Source of the DNA: an uncultured Clostridium sp.
GTDB lineage: Bacteria > Bacillota > Clostridia > TANB77 > CAG-508
Assembly: GCA_948473335.1 (NCBI GenBank)
Contig: CAOKXF010000006.1
Span: 62,001-126,000, forward strand
Length of the DNA stretch: 64,000 nucleotides
Direction of reading: 5' to 3'
The notes under the pieces were generated by a model. It ran no database searches and was not told the DNA's origin. It saw only the letters and a list, made by a program, of their open reading frames with translations. The position numbers and the translations under genes are program-made. This document shows positions 16,971 to 26,159 of this stretch, piece by piece (position 1 is the stretch's first letter; every line of letters starts with the position of its first letter).

Positions 16971-17747
16971 CTATTCAAATTTTCCATTAAATTTAAATAC
17001 TAATTTAACTATTCTTCCTGTTCCTTGATTATATTCCACTTTTGTTGTCTCACAGTCAAAATGCGCTCTTTTAAATCTCTGATACTGATAATACTCTAAT
17101 GTTGCCTCTCTTAACTTCAATTTATCATTTGCAGATAAGTTGTCATATTTTGTTCCTATTATGTTTTCTACTACTGAATTTCTTTTTTTGCAAGCAGCTA
17201 CCCAACTTGGTGAAGAATTTTTTATATCACTATTAGAAAAGTCATCTGGTGCAAATATATTTGATATTTCAGTTGCAAATCTTTGTAACTGAGATTCCGT
17301 ATAATTCATTCCCGTATTATTTTTTATTGTTTGCATCACGTTAGAAATCTTATCTAAGTCTCTATCACTATTGGAATTATTAAAATCCATTATTATATCT
17401 TTATTATCTACATCATATTTTCTTGGATATTTGAACTCAGACTTTTTTCCGTCTAATTTTATTTCTATTATCATTCTTTCAAATCGTATTCCTTCTACAT
17501 CTGCTTCTCTTTTGTTATAGTCTACTATTTTATTTATTAGTGATAATATTTCATTTCCTCTTACATCTTTTCTTATATATGAGTCATATTCATTGTTAAA
17601 TTTGGCAACTTGTTCACTTTTTATTACATCTTGTTCATTTCTATAATAGTCTACTATTTGTGTATATATAAATACTGATGCTGTTAATACCATCATCCCA
17701 AAAAATACTCCTGCCGCTATAAGCAATGCTTTTGTTGCGTTTTCCAT
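16971..17747 (-). CDS. MENAT-type pilin-like protein 4 (258 aa)
   Basis: Begins MENATKALLIAAGVFFGMMV, with a membrane helix over residues 7-30. After it comes FNNEYDSYIRKDVRGNEILS followed by LINKIVDYN, the clearest form of the motif shared by the series. A larger extracytoplasmic domain follows, with an insert rich in Asp, Asn and Ser (MDFNNSNSDRDLDKI), ending RIVKLVFKFNGKFE. It is the first pilin-like gene after the fused platform protein, 13 bases from it. The size suggests a minor subunit or tip component. Confidence 0.77.
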   Translation of the reverse strand: MENATKALLIAAGVFFGMMVLTASVFIYTQIVDYYRNEQDVIKSEQVAKFNNEYDSYIRKDVRGNEILSLINKIVDYNKREADVEGIRFERMIIEIKLDGKKSEFKYPRKYDVDNKDIIMDFNNSNSDRDLDKISNVMQTIKNNTGMNYTESQLQRFATEISNIFAPDDFSNSDIKNSSPSWVAACKKRNSVVENIIGTKYDNLSANDKLKLREATLEYYQYQRFKRAHFDCETTKVEYNQGTGRIVKLVFKFNGKFE

Positions 17748-17760
17748 ATTTTTTCCTTTC

Positions 17761-19821
17761 TTAACCTAAACTGCTGAATGAGTCATTCATACTAGTTATT
17801 CCTATTATAACTAGTGGTATTATTAAGTATCCTACAAATAGGCATACCATTGGTGCAAATCCTATTACTTTACCTATCATTCCTTTTCTAGAAATTAATC
17901 TATTATTTGTTTCTTTTCTTCTCTCTTGATAATAATCTCTATCTGTATCTAATTCATCAAATGCCTCTATTATTGGTATTTTTTCTACTGCTGCTTGTAA
18001 ACTTTCTACTATTCTTATAAACTTAATAAATGATACTGAATTTTTTAGTTCTTCTAATGCTTCCCATCCTCCTGCTTCATAATCATTTACGCATCTACTA
18101 ATTGGTTCTTTGAATATATTAGAATATCTTTCAAGCCATTCTAATATCATTTCTACATTTACTCTTTCTAGTTTCATTAACATTAATATTATTGTTTGGA
18201 ATTGAAGTACTTCGTCTTCCATTTCCATTTCTCTAATTTTCTTTTGGAAATATAGTAACCATACTGGTGACATATATGCTATTAATGCAAATACCATTGA
18301 TAGTAATAGTTCAAACCATCTAAATGTCTCGCTATTTACTATTGCTAATTTTCCTAATACTCTTTCTGCTGCTTTTTCTAATTCTCCTTCTTTTGCTTCT
18401 AAGAAATAATCTGTCCTTAGCATTTCTTCTTCTATGTCTTCTTGTGTTACTCCTGTTTTTCCTTTAAATTTATCTATAAAATAATTATCTTGTAATGTTA
18501 ATTCTTCTGCTTTCTTCAAATCCTTTTCTGGTAATTCTCCCATTAAGTTATAATCTGTTGTCGGTTCTGTATATACATAGTGTATTGCTACATTATGCAG
18601 TGATACTATTAAAATTAAAGATACAACAAATGTTACAATTGATAATGCTATTCTATTTACATACACCCATTCCATTTTTTGTTTTGATGCTGCATCTTTT
18701 AGTAATCCTTGCATTTTTTTATAGTCTCTAGTTCCTACTCGTGGTATAAACAAATCTATAGCCATTTTTAATCTTTTATATACTTTTGCTTGCCATGGAT
18801 TCTCACTTGAAGTGTCTATTGATGTTGAACCATTATCTTTTAATTTCCTTGTTATTAAATATGATACTACTGTTAGTAGTACTATTAATATCTGTGCTAT
18901 CATTCCTCCTTTTCCTAAATAAAACTTTTGTGTAAAAGAGAAATTTGATATACACCAAGATTTTAATGGTTCTAATAATAATACTGGTACTATTGCAATC
19001 AATGATAAACTTTGAAATACATAATTTAGTTTATCCCTTTTTAATATTTCTAGTTGCATTTCTTGTGTTATATTATTTATATTTTTTAGATATAGTGAAG
19101 TTCCATGATCTTCTCTATCTCCAAATTCTTTTGTTAAATATGATATACCTGCAAATTCTTTTAAATAGCTGTTTGGTGCTGTATCATAATATTTTTCTAG
19201 TTCAGTTTCAGGATCATCTGCTATTAGAATTTCATATATTTTTTCTCCTTGTTTTGAAACACTTTTTTCATCATCAAGTGATACCTGATATATAGCTTCT
19301 TCAACCATGTTGTATTCATGATAAGCATGCCTTATTTCTGCAAAAAAATCTAATTGTTCTCTTAATAAATTGTTATCAATTTTGTCTACTCTTCCATCAA
19401 TAAATGTATCTATCATAAATAGTTCAAATATTAATAATATACTCATTAATAACATATTAGTATGTGTTATTGCTATTGTTACTATTGCTAGTGGTATTAC
19501 AACAAGCAAAGTATTTGCAATTATCCTTGCTGCATCTTTTCTAGTTGTATATTCATCATCAACATGTAATATTTCAAGTCTTCTTCTAACTTTTAATATG
19601 TATCTTTTTAAAAATGGAGTTTTTATAAATATTAAATACATTTTCTGATAGAATATATCTAATGAGAAACTACTTGCTTTTGTTCCTTCTTGTAACTTCT
19701 TTATTTGTGCATATTCTGATGACTGCATTTTTTTTCTTAGTATAAGATATGCTATTATTATTCCTATGAATAAAACTACTATACCTGCCATTAGATATAA
19801 TAATGTTTGTGTAGATGGCAC
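17761..19821 (-). CDS. Fused TadB/TadC-like platform protein (type II secretion F domains)
   Basis: A 686-residue polytopic membrane protein. It has an N-terminal TM (8-28), a TM pair near 105-145 and another pair near 265-330. Then comes a second half with TM near 390-415, TM near 500-525 and a C-terminal TM near 655-680. The second half shows T2SSF-like features: a four-helix bundle with LQFQTIILMLMKLERVNVEM and a terminal APMVCLFVGYLIIPLVIIGI. Tad systems normally have separate TadB and TadC; here the two halves appear joined in one chain. It would be the inner-membrane platform driven by the adjacent ATPase. The start is GTG with GGAGGTG upstream. Confidence 0.8.
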   Translation of the reverse strand: MPSTQTLLYLMAGIVVLFIGIIIAYLILRKKMQSSEYAQIKKLQEGTKASSFSLDIFYQKMYLIFIKTPFLKRYILKVRRRLEILHVDDEYTTRKDAARIIANTLLVVIPLAIVTIAITHTNMLLMSILLIFELFMIDTFIDGRVDKIDNNLLREQLDFFAEIRHAYHEYNMVEEAIYQVSLDDEKSVSKQGEKIYEILIADDPETELEKYYDTAPNSYLKEFAGISYLTKEFGDREDHGTSLYLKNINNITQEMQLEILKRDKLNYVFQSLSLIAIVPVLLLEPLKSWCISNFSFTQKFYLGKGGMIAQILIVLLTVVSYLITRKLKDNGSTSIDTSSENPWQAKVYKRLKMAIDLFIPRVGTRDYKKMQGLLKDAASKQKMEWVYVNRIALSIVTFVVSLILIVSLHNVAIHYVYTEPTTDYNLMGELPEKDLKKAEELTLQDNYFIDKFKGKTGVTQEDIEEEMLRTDYFLEAKEGELEKAAERVLGKLAIVNSETFRWFELLLSMVFALIAYMSPVWLLYFQKKIREMEMEDEVLQFQTIILMLMKLERVNVEMILEWLERYSNIFKEPISRCVNDYEAGGWEALEELKNSVSFIKFIRIVESLQAAVEKIPIIEAFDELDTDRDYYQERRKETNNRLISRKGMIGKVIGFAPMVCLFVGYLIIPLVIIGITSMNDSFSSLG

Positions 19822-19851
19822 TTGATTACACCTCCATTTCTGTGTTTGTTT

Positions 19852-21801
19852 CTATTCTTTTGTTCTACTTTTTTTTGTACTTTTAATAGCTGCTGAACTT
19901 ATTGGTTCTACTGATGCAAGACCTACTTTTACTCCCCAAAGTTTTTCTACAAATTTTTCAAATGCTTCTTGATCTTCATCATTCATATTATTTTTCATTT
20001 CGATTAAATTTTTGTCTGAAATTCTATTTGTTACTATATATTCACCATCTACATATTCAAGTATGTTTTGGTATCTATATAATTCTCTATCTGTTGATTT
20101 TTGGAAATATTGTGTTGCGTTGTCGAAAAATTTATCAAATTTTCCCTCTAATGTTGTTTCATTCCTATGGTCAAATGTATATTTTGTTTTTTCTTCTACT
20201 GGTATACATTCTGTAATTCTTTCTATGTATCTTCTTCCTCTAAAATCTTTTACTAAATGTATATCGAAATTTAATACTTGTACTACTTGCTCTTCTGCTG
20301 TTTGTTCATCTGTGAATACTCCTGATCTTAACATTGAGTTACGCAATGCTGTTACTAAGTTTGGAAATGTTTTTGCGTGGTGTGTAAATAATGTGAATTT
20401 TGATGCTACTTGTGCTGATTGTATCATCCAAGATGCTACAGGATCTGTCGCAACCTCTCCTATTATATTTACAGAACCATCTGTTTTTTTCTGTACGTCC
20501 AAACAGTCTTGTCCTGATACTGTTTCTGTTTCACGCATTGATAATATATTTCTTGTTGGATATATTTTTCTTAAGTGTAATTCAAATGCTGTTTCTGTGA
20601 TACGTAAGTTTAATGTTTCATATATATTTTCTATCATTGCCATTAACATTGTTGTTTTACCACAACCTTGCTCACCTGTTAGAGATATTATTCTTGCCCC
20701 TTTTACTAAATATTTTAACAAGTCTATTGTGTCTTCATATCCTGGGAATAATACTATTTGCTCTAATGTAGCACGTTTTACGTCAAACTTTCTTACAAAG
20801 AATGCCCATGTTTCTGACATACTTGGTCTTACTACTACTACACGTGATCCATCTTTCATTTCATTTATTTTATATCCATTAGTATCTGACAATTGCCCTG
20901 GATTATTATATTTATATATGTTTTGACATACTCTTTTTAGTTCTGCTTCTGTTCCGAATGAAAGGAATGCTAATCTTATTGATTTTCCTTGGAACATTAT
21001 CCATATACTATCACATGCACGTGGTACTTTATATTCTGCTATTTGCTCTAAATAGTCTCCATCTGTTTGTGCAACCTGACTTAGGAATGATTCAGGTAGT
21101 CCTGATACACCTCCTGATATACCGTCTATATTCATATCTCTTACTTCATCTATTGCACTATATCCTTTATAATGTTGATATATTCTTTGTACTACTATAT
21201 TTAACTTATCTTGAAATGATAATATCATATTTTCTTTTTCATATATGTCACTAATTTCTTCTGCTGTTATTACATAGCATGGTTTTGCCTCACCTTGTAC
21301 ATATTTTAATTCTGCTAAATTATATTTTTTTATCATTTCTGTTAATGCTTCATATCCATATTCTTTTTTATACATATATATCAATATATCGAATTTGTCT
21401 TGTGATGTTAATAATGATGGAATATCAAATGGTATTGCTTTTGATACATTTGTCTCATCTATTCCGTAATCTTTATATAGTAGCTCATATATTAATTCTT
21501 TTACATATTTTTTGTCGTTTACATCACCATATGTACATCCTTTTAAGGCCTTTTTTAATTCATATTTTTTATTTTTTCTTCTTTTTAATTCTTCTTCTGA
21601 TAGCCCTATGTCATATAGATTTACTTTTGTTATTTCATCTAGTCTTTTCTTTATATATGCACGCATCATATCTAAGGTATATGTTTTGTCATCTACATTA
21701 ATCTCTTTTTCTGCTACTTCATTTTTCTTCTTATTTATATACCACCATATAGTTGCTACAAATATAATTATTACTACTAGCATTAGCAATATGTTAATCA
21801 A
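19852..21801 (-). CDS. TadA/VirB11-like secretion ATPase with N-terminal membrane anchor
   Basis: A 649-residue ATPase predicted to power the Tad-like machine. Residues 3-20 form a membrane helix, unusual for TadA, which is normally soluble. The N-terminal domain (60-350) resembles the TadA linker region. The Walker A motif GEQGCGKTTM is near 376, the Walker B-like VNIIGEVATDP near 444-454, and the His box FTHHAKTFPNLVTALRN near 474-490. The chain extends beyond the ATPase core with an acidic and then basic tail (KSTKKSRTKE). The start is TTG at 21801 with GGAGGAGAAG upstream. It lies 30 bases upstream of the platform gene. Confidence 0.85.
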   Translation of the reverse strand: MINILLMLVVIIIFVATIWWYINKKKNEVAEKEINVDDKTYTLDMMRAYIKKRLDEITKVNLYDIGLSEEELKRRKNKKYELKKALKGCTYGDVNDKKYVKELIYELLYKDYGIDETNVSKAIPFDIPSLLTSQDKFDILIYMYKKEYGYEALTEMIKKYNLAELKYVQGEAKPCYVITAEEISDIYEKENMILSFQDKLNIVVQRIYQHYKGYSAIDEVRDMNIDGISGGVSGLPESFLSQVAQTDGDYLEQIAEYKVPRACDSIWIMFQGKSIRLAFLSFGTEAELKRVCQNIYKYNNPGQLSDTNGYKINEMKDGSRVVVVRPSMSETWAFFVRKFDVKRATLEQIVLFPGYEDTIDLLKYLVKGARIISLTGEQGCGKTTMLMAMIENIYETLNLRITETAFELHLRKIYPTRNILSMRETETVSGQDCLDVQKKTDGSVNIIGEVATDPVASWMIQSAQVASKFTLFTHHAKTFPNLVTALRNSMLRSGVFTDEQTAEEQVVQVLNFDIHLVKDFRGRRYIERITECIPVEEKTKYTFDHRNETTLEGKFDKFFDNATQYFQKSTDRELYRYQNILEYVDGEYIVTNRISDKNLIEMKNNMNDEDQEAFEKFVEKLWGVKVGLASVEPISSAAIKSTKKSRTKE

Positions 21802-21878
21802 GCTCTTCTCCTCCTATCTCTATTCATATGTCTTTTATAAATTTTATGTTTTTATTTATGGTCTCTATCTTTGTTTAC

Positions 21879-22721
21879 TTATATTATAATCTTTAATTCT
21901 TCAATTCTGTCTATTATTGCTTGTGACGTTTTCTTTACTTCGTCTATGAAAATTGCATGTGTGTCTGTTTTGTCAATCATTTTTCTTAATCTTAAAAATA
22001 AGTCTGGTACTGTTCCCTCTTCTGCTGCTTCAAAAAATAAATTATTGTATGGAATTACATTTATATCTTTCTTTTGATTCAAAAAACTTTTTATATTTTT
22101 TGATTTATATTTTGAATTTCTATTATATTTTGAGATTAATAATATTGTGTTCTTTCCTCTTAGTATTTCTGTATTTTTTCTTACTTCTGCAAATTCTCTT
22201 ATTTTTGTAAGTCTTTGTGAAAATACTTCTACTATTATATCTGAAGTTTTTAATATTTGATTTATTTGGTTCTCACCTATTGAATTATCTAAATCTACGA
22301 AAACATAGTCATAATATTGATTTGCCAATTGTATTATTTCAAAGTAATTTTCCATTGGTTCTTCATCTTCTTGTTCTTCAATTTCTAAATTAGTTAATAA
22401 TTCTAATCTGTCCTTAAACACTATTTTTGTATAGTCAGTTATTATTTCTGGAGTTATCTTTCCACTTTTTAGTAGTATAAATAGCCCTTGTATTCCTACT
22501 CCTAATTCTACCATTTTCTTTGAACCTCTTAGAATACTTTTTTTCGCTTTTTCTTTTTCTTCATCATAATAGCAATTTAATAAAGTTTTATCTTTATAGC
22601 TTGTTGATATTATTATCGACCTTTTATTATGTTCAATTGCCATATTTGTTGCTACCGCTATAGTTGATAATGTTTTTCCTACTTGTTCTTTTCCATTACT
22701 CCAAAATGTTATTATTGACAT
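21879..22721 (-). CDS. ParA/MinD-like P-loop protein (CpaE/TadZ-like)
   Basis: A 280-residue protein with a Walker A-type loop near its N-terminus, SNGKEQVGKTLSTIAVATN, and a ParA-like Walker B strand YDYVFVDLDNSIGENQ. In Tad systems CpaE/TadZ proteins of this fold position the machine at its membrane site. The receiver-like N-terminal domain of classical CpaE is absent. I chose ATG 22721 because AAGGA and GAAGGGA lie nine bases upstream; the longer reading adds 14 residues with no ribosome binding site. It lies between the second ParA-like gene and the TadA-like gene. Confidence 0.78.
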   Translation of the reverse strand: MSIITFWSNGKEQVGKTLSTIAVATNMAIEHNKRSIIISTSYKDKTLLNCYYDEEKEKAKKSILRGSKKMVELGVGIQGLFILLKSGKITPEIITDYTKIVFKDRLELLTNLEIEEQEDEEPMENYFEIIQLANQYYDYVFVDLDNSIGENQINQILKTSDIIVEVFSQRLTKIREFAEVRKNTEILRGKNTILLISKYNRNSKYKSKNIKSFLNQKKDINVIPYNNLFFEAAEEGTVPDLFLRLRKMIDKTDTHAIFIDEVKKTSQAIIDRIEELKIII

Positions 22722-22764
22722 TCCCTTCATTCCTTTCGTAAAATCTGCAATGATATATTTCAAC

Positions 22765-23448
22765 TTACTTGTCTAAGTTCTTCATTATGTTTTTTATTAT
22801 TTTTTCTTCTTCTGCTGTTATATCCATAACAAGATATGTTATTGCTGATTTATATTGGGTACTTAAATTTTTGAATTTGATTTTTTCTAATTTCTGATTT
22901 TCTGCTATTACTAGATTATCTCCATTTTCTATTGGGAAATATATAGTTTGATCACTCCATACTATTTTTTTCCCTAATGCTAAAAAGTCTAAGTATTCAT
23001 CATCTTCTTGTGTCATTTCTTTCTCAAATAAAATTTTTGTTAGTTTTAGTGGTTCTGTCAAATTGTTTAATATTTCTATTCCTTTTTTTAATGAATATAA
23101 ATCAAATGCTGTTACAAAATAGTTTCTATCTGTTATTTTTAGTTGTGTACCTATTATACCTTGGTGATTATCTATATCTATTAAAATATAATCATATTGT
23201 AAATGTTGTTCTTCTCCTATATATTCTGTAAATTGTTCTAGTGTCTTAAATCCTATTGCTACATCTATATCTTCAAATACGGTTATATATGAAAGCGTTG
23301 GATTTATTACAGGTACTATATATCTTGTTTTCTGTGTTAATGTTGTATCTAGAACAAGCACTTTTTTGCCTAATTTCGTTAATATTTTTGCAGTATATAA
23401 AATAAAATCTATTTTGTCATAATTGCCAATAAATCCTACTTTTTCCAT
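22765..23448 (-). CDS. ParA-like protein lacking a Walker A motif
   Basis: A 227-residue protein with ParA/MinD-like strand order: VGFIGNYDKIDFILYTAKIL at the start, where the P-loop should be, then KVLVLDTTLTQ, YDYILIDIDNHQGIIG and NYFVTAFDLYSLKKG. The nucleotide-binding lysines of a P-loop are missing from the GNYDKID turn, so it is probably not an ATPase. It may pair with the adjacent P-loop protein as a pseudo-subunit; that is inference. The Shine-Dalgarno sequence is GGAAGGAA, and there are 62 bases between it and the SAF gene upstream. Confidence 0.7.
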   Translation of the reverse strand: MEKVGFIGNYDKIDFILYTAKILTKLGKKVLVLDTTLTQKTRYIVPVINPTLSYITVFEDIDVAIGFKTLEQFTEYIGEEQHLQYDYILIDIDNHQGIIGTQLKITDRNYFVTAFDLYSLKKGIEILNNLTEPLKLTKILFEKEMTQEDDEYLDFLALGKKIVWSDQTIYFPIENGDNLVIAENQKLEKIKFKNLSTQYKSAITYLVMDITAEEEKIIKNIMKNLDK

Positions 23449-23510
23449 CTTTTTTCCTTCCTTAGTATCTATTCTAGGACATAATTTGCCCTAGAATAAT
23501 ATTTTCTTTT

Positions 23511-24773
23511 TTATAAACCAAGTGATTCTAAATATTCTAATCTTTGGTCTGTTGTATTTGTTATACTTTGTTCCATTTTATCTATAAAGTTTCCTTCTGG
23601 ATCTTCTTGTTTCATTATTTGTGTATCTACATGTGTATTTCTATCAGTTCCACTGTACCTATTTCTTAATGCTGTTAATGCTTCTGATAATACATTTGGA
23701 TCTTTTTGTATTAATGCTGCTGTTTCTGCATTTATTAGGTATGTTGGTATTGCTGCTTTTTGCATTCCTGGATCTGTATATACTGTTGCATATAATTTTG
23801 CTCCTGCTATTTTATATGCATCTACTATTGCACAAGACATTGATAATATTTCATCTTCTCCTAAATTTACCCATATTGTATCTGGTGATTTCCAAAGAGT
23901 TCCTGCTGCTGGATCTTCTGCTGAAGCTATTGTTACTTGTTTTTTAGATACTACTATATAATCTTGTCCATTTGGTAATAATAATCTTAAATCTACGTAA
24001 TCTCCTGTTTCTAAGTCTAATGGTAATACAACGCAATTATATTCTTGTCTTCTTATATCATCTGTTAATGATTCATCACTTTTTGCTACCATTTCTAATG
24101 TTATGACTGTATTTTGTTTCATATCTAATTTTGCAATTAATGCTGATCCATTTAATTGAATATACTCTTTTTCTCTTACTGGATTTTCTTTATTTGTATC
24201 TGTCCCATAATAATTTATTTTTAGCGTATAATAATTGTCTGTATTTGCTTCTTTATATATTCTTGTCTTTTGTTCTGTTTCTCTTACTACATAGTTTCCA
24301 TAGTCGTCTGTTTTTATATTTTCTTTTTCTCTAGTTGATAATGTAACATTTTGTTTTTCTCCCTCTAGTGAATATGTATAATATGTTGATTGTTCTCCTT
24401 CATATACTTCTAAGTATTCGCTATTCTTTCTAATATATAAACCTATTTCATCAGAATACACATCATTTCCTTCTGCATCTTTTAATGCATAGTTATCAAA
24501 TGTTATTGCATCTGATATTGCGTTCATAGGTATTGCTTTTGAACTTACTGTTAATATGCTAATCATATCTTTTGTTATTATTTGCCCTGATTTTACATCA
24601 GTGTTTAATGCATATACTGTTTGCATTAATGCTTTTTCATCTTGTTTCTCCTTATTTGCCTTTACTATTTGTACTAATAAAAGCGATATTATACATCCTG
24701 TTATTAATAATGTTACTACTATTCCTAGTAAAAATGAATTTCTTGATTTTCTCTCTAATGGGTTTGCTGCCAT
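23511..24773 (-). CDS. SAF-domain, CpaB/RcpC-like pilus assembly protein
   Basis: A 420-residue protein with an N-terminal membrane helix (14-37). A SAF-like domain begins at VYALNTDVKSGQIITKDMIS and resumes with NGSALIAKLDMKQNTVITLE and then the CpaB-type YNCVVLPLDLETGDYVDLRL. A Tyr/Glu-rich insert lies between the two SAF halves. CpaB/RcpC proteins are periplasmic or extracytoplasmic factors of Tad pilus assembly; here, in a Gram-positive, it would sit outside the membrane. It is the first gene of the operon, with AAAGGAGGAACT before the ATG and a promoter about 50 bases upstream. Confidence 0.83.
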   Translation of the reverse strand: MAANPLERKSRNSFLLGIVVTLLITGCIISLLLVQIVKANKEKQDEKALMQTVYALNTDVKSGQIITKDMISILTVSSKAIPMNAISDAITFDNYALKDAEGNDVYSDEIGLYIRKNSEYLEVYEGEQSTYYTYSLEGEKQNVTLSTREKENIKTDDYGNYVVRETEQKTRIYKEANTDNYYTLKINYYGTDTNKENPVREKEYIQLNGSALIAKLDMKQNTVITLEMVAKSDESLTDDIRRQEYNCVVLPLDLETGDYVDLRLLLPNGQDYIVVSKKQVTIASAEDPAAGTLWKSPDTIWVNLGEDEILSMSCAIVDAYKIAGAKLYATVYTDPGMQKAAIPTYLINAETAALIQKDPNVLSEALTALRNRYSGTDRNTHVDTQIMKQEDPEGNFIDKMEQSITNTTDQRLEYLESLGL

Positions 24774-24823
24774 TTTAGTTCCTCCTTTTTATTTGCTTTT
24801 TCTGCAAAATATTCCTATAATAT

Positions 24824-24852
24824 ATTTTATCTTATTTATTTCTACAAATCAA
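24824..24852 (-). promoter_or_regulatory. Promoter of the Tad-like operon
   Basis: On the minus strand TTGATT (24847-24852), a 17-base spacer and TAAAAT (24824-24829). It lies about 45 bases before the first ATG of the operon, and ten bases downstream of the 11-bp repeat array. Confidence 0.6.
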
Positions 24853-24862
24853 TACTATTTGT

Positions 24863-24928
24863 ACTTGTTATATATTTTTAATATTTTCGTAATGTTTCTG
24901 TAATATTGTTGTAATATTGTTGTAATGT
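24863..24928 (-). repeat. Six 11-bp tandem repeats upstream of the Tad-like operon promoter
   Basis: On the minus strand the units read ACATTACAACA, ATATTACAACA, ATATTACAGAA, ACATTACGAAA, ATATTAAAAAT and ATATAACAAGT. They become more degenerate toward the promoter. A period of 11 bases is close to one helical turn, so a protein could bind one face of the DNA at every unit. Confidence 0.75.
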
Positions 24929-24956
24929 TTTTTATTACAATAATTTGTTTCTAATT

Positions 24957-25826
24957 TTATATTATCTTTTTTAATGTTCTTGCTACTCCGTTTTCATGAT
25001 TACTATATTCTGTTTCATAATCTGCTACTTCTATTACTTCTTTTGCACTTCCTTTCATAACAATTCCTAATCCTGCATTTTCTATCATCTTTTTGTCATT
25101 GCTATTGTCTCCTATTGCTATTATTTCTTCTTTTTTTATGCTTAACTTATTTATTAAATATTGTATTGCTTTCCATTTGTCTGTATCTTTTAACATAATT
25201 TCGGTATAATAATAACTAATTTCTACTTCTTCTGTCCCATTTTTTATTATTTTTTTTGACATATGTGATACTTCTAATATTTCAATACCTTTTACTTGTT
25301 TTAATTTTCTTAGTATTGATTCAAATATTAATTTGTTCTCATCACATACTGTAATTTTTAATATGTCTTCATCTTTTTCTTCTATATATTTATATATGTC
25401 TTGTACTATATTTATTTTTGTCTTATTTCTTTCTTCTTTCTTTTGGTTTTCTTTATAGTAATATAACACATTGTATTTTAATTCACTTGATAGTATTTCG
25501 TTTTTTGTATATATATTGTAATATATATTGTTTTCATTACATATTTTGATTATTTCTAAAACTTTTTCTTTTTTTATTGTTTCTTTATATATTATTTCAT
25601 CTTTTTGTAAATCATATATTATAGATCCATTTCCTGCTATAAAATAATTTTTACTTCCTATTTCTTTTGCAATTTGTTTTATAGCATCAAGTGGTCTACC
25701 TGATGCTATAACTATATCCGTTCCTTTTTCCATTATTTCTTTTAATGTTTCTTTTGTTTCTTGTTCAATTGTACCATATTTATTTAATAATGTTCCGTCT
25801 AAATCTATAAATGCCATTTTATACAT
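24957..25826 (-). CDS. Cof-type HAD-IIB family phosphatase
   Basis: A 289-residue cytosolic phosphatase of the Cof/YidA group, acting on small phosphorylated metabolites. Motif I is FIDLDGTLLN (residues 6-15), motif II is VIASGRP (39-45), and the motif III/IV region is IAIGDNSNDKKMIENAGLGI with downstream MKGSAKEVIEVADYET. The substrate cannot be predicted. AAGGAGATAAT precedes the ATG. It is probably monocistronic: 30 bases downstream lies the repeat array of the Tad-like operon, and upstream is a gap of over 300 bases. Confidence 0.9.
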   Translation of the reverse strand: MYKMAFIDLDGTLLNKYGTIEQETKETLKEIMEKGTDIVIASGRPLDAIKQIAKEIGSKNYFIAGNGSIIYDLQKDEIIYKETIKKEKVLEIIKICNENNIYYNIYTKNEILSSELKYNVLYYYKENQKKEERNKTKINIVQDIYKYIEEKDEDILKITVCDENKLIFESILRKLKQVKGIEILEVSHMSKKIIKNGTEEVEISYYYTEIMLKDTDKWKAIQYLINKLSIKKEEIIAIGDNSNDKKMIENAGLGIVMKGSAKEVIEVADYETEYSNHENGVARTLKKII

Positions 25827-26159
25827 ATTATCTCCTTCTCTCTTGTATTTTTATTATATCTCATTTTTATTTTTCCGCTTTTTGCTTTTTATATGCTAAT
25901 TTTTTGGTTTTGACTATTTTTGATTATATCTTAAAAATCAACATTTTTTATGATACAATCAAGTTAATTTTCCCTAATATTATGTGGTTCAAAGTAACCT
26001 GTGATATAAATGTCAAAAGATTTACTTTCAATAAAATCCAATTTTCTTATTTTTTTCATTATTTTTCCTGTTTATTTTCATTTGAAATTGTACATCATAT
26101 AGTTAGAAAAAGCAATAGTTTTTTCTAAGTATGTTATATATAGCAGGAGGTGAAAAAAC
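25827..26159. other. Divergent intergenic region before the SASP gene
   Basis: No credible gene is seen; the 105-codon plus-strand open frame here has no ribosome binding site and an improbable Phe-rich sequence. On the plus strand CATCATA (26093-26099) matches the sigma-G -10 consensus CATNNTA, about 60 bases before the SASP start, but the -35 box is poor. Forespore control of the SASP gene is expected from the family. Confidence 0.4.

Noticed and set aside
24907..24940. TTGTAAT/ATTACAA hairpin as terminator of the HAD gene
   Set aside because: The stem is only seven pairs without a T-run on the minus strand and is better explained as part of the 11-bp repeat array.
25811..26128. A 105-codon plus-strand open frame upstream of the SASP gene
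   Set aside because: No Shine-Dalgarno sequence, Phe/Ile-rich shadow of AT-rich DNA, and it overlaps the start of the HAD gene on the other strand.
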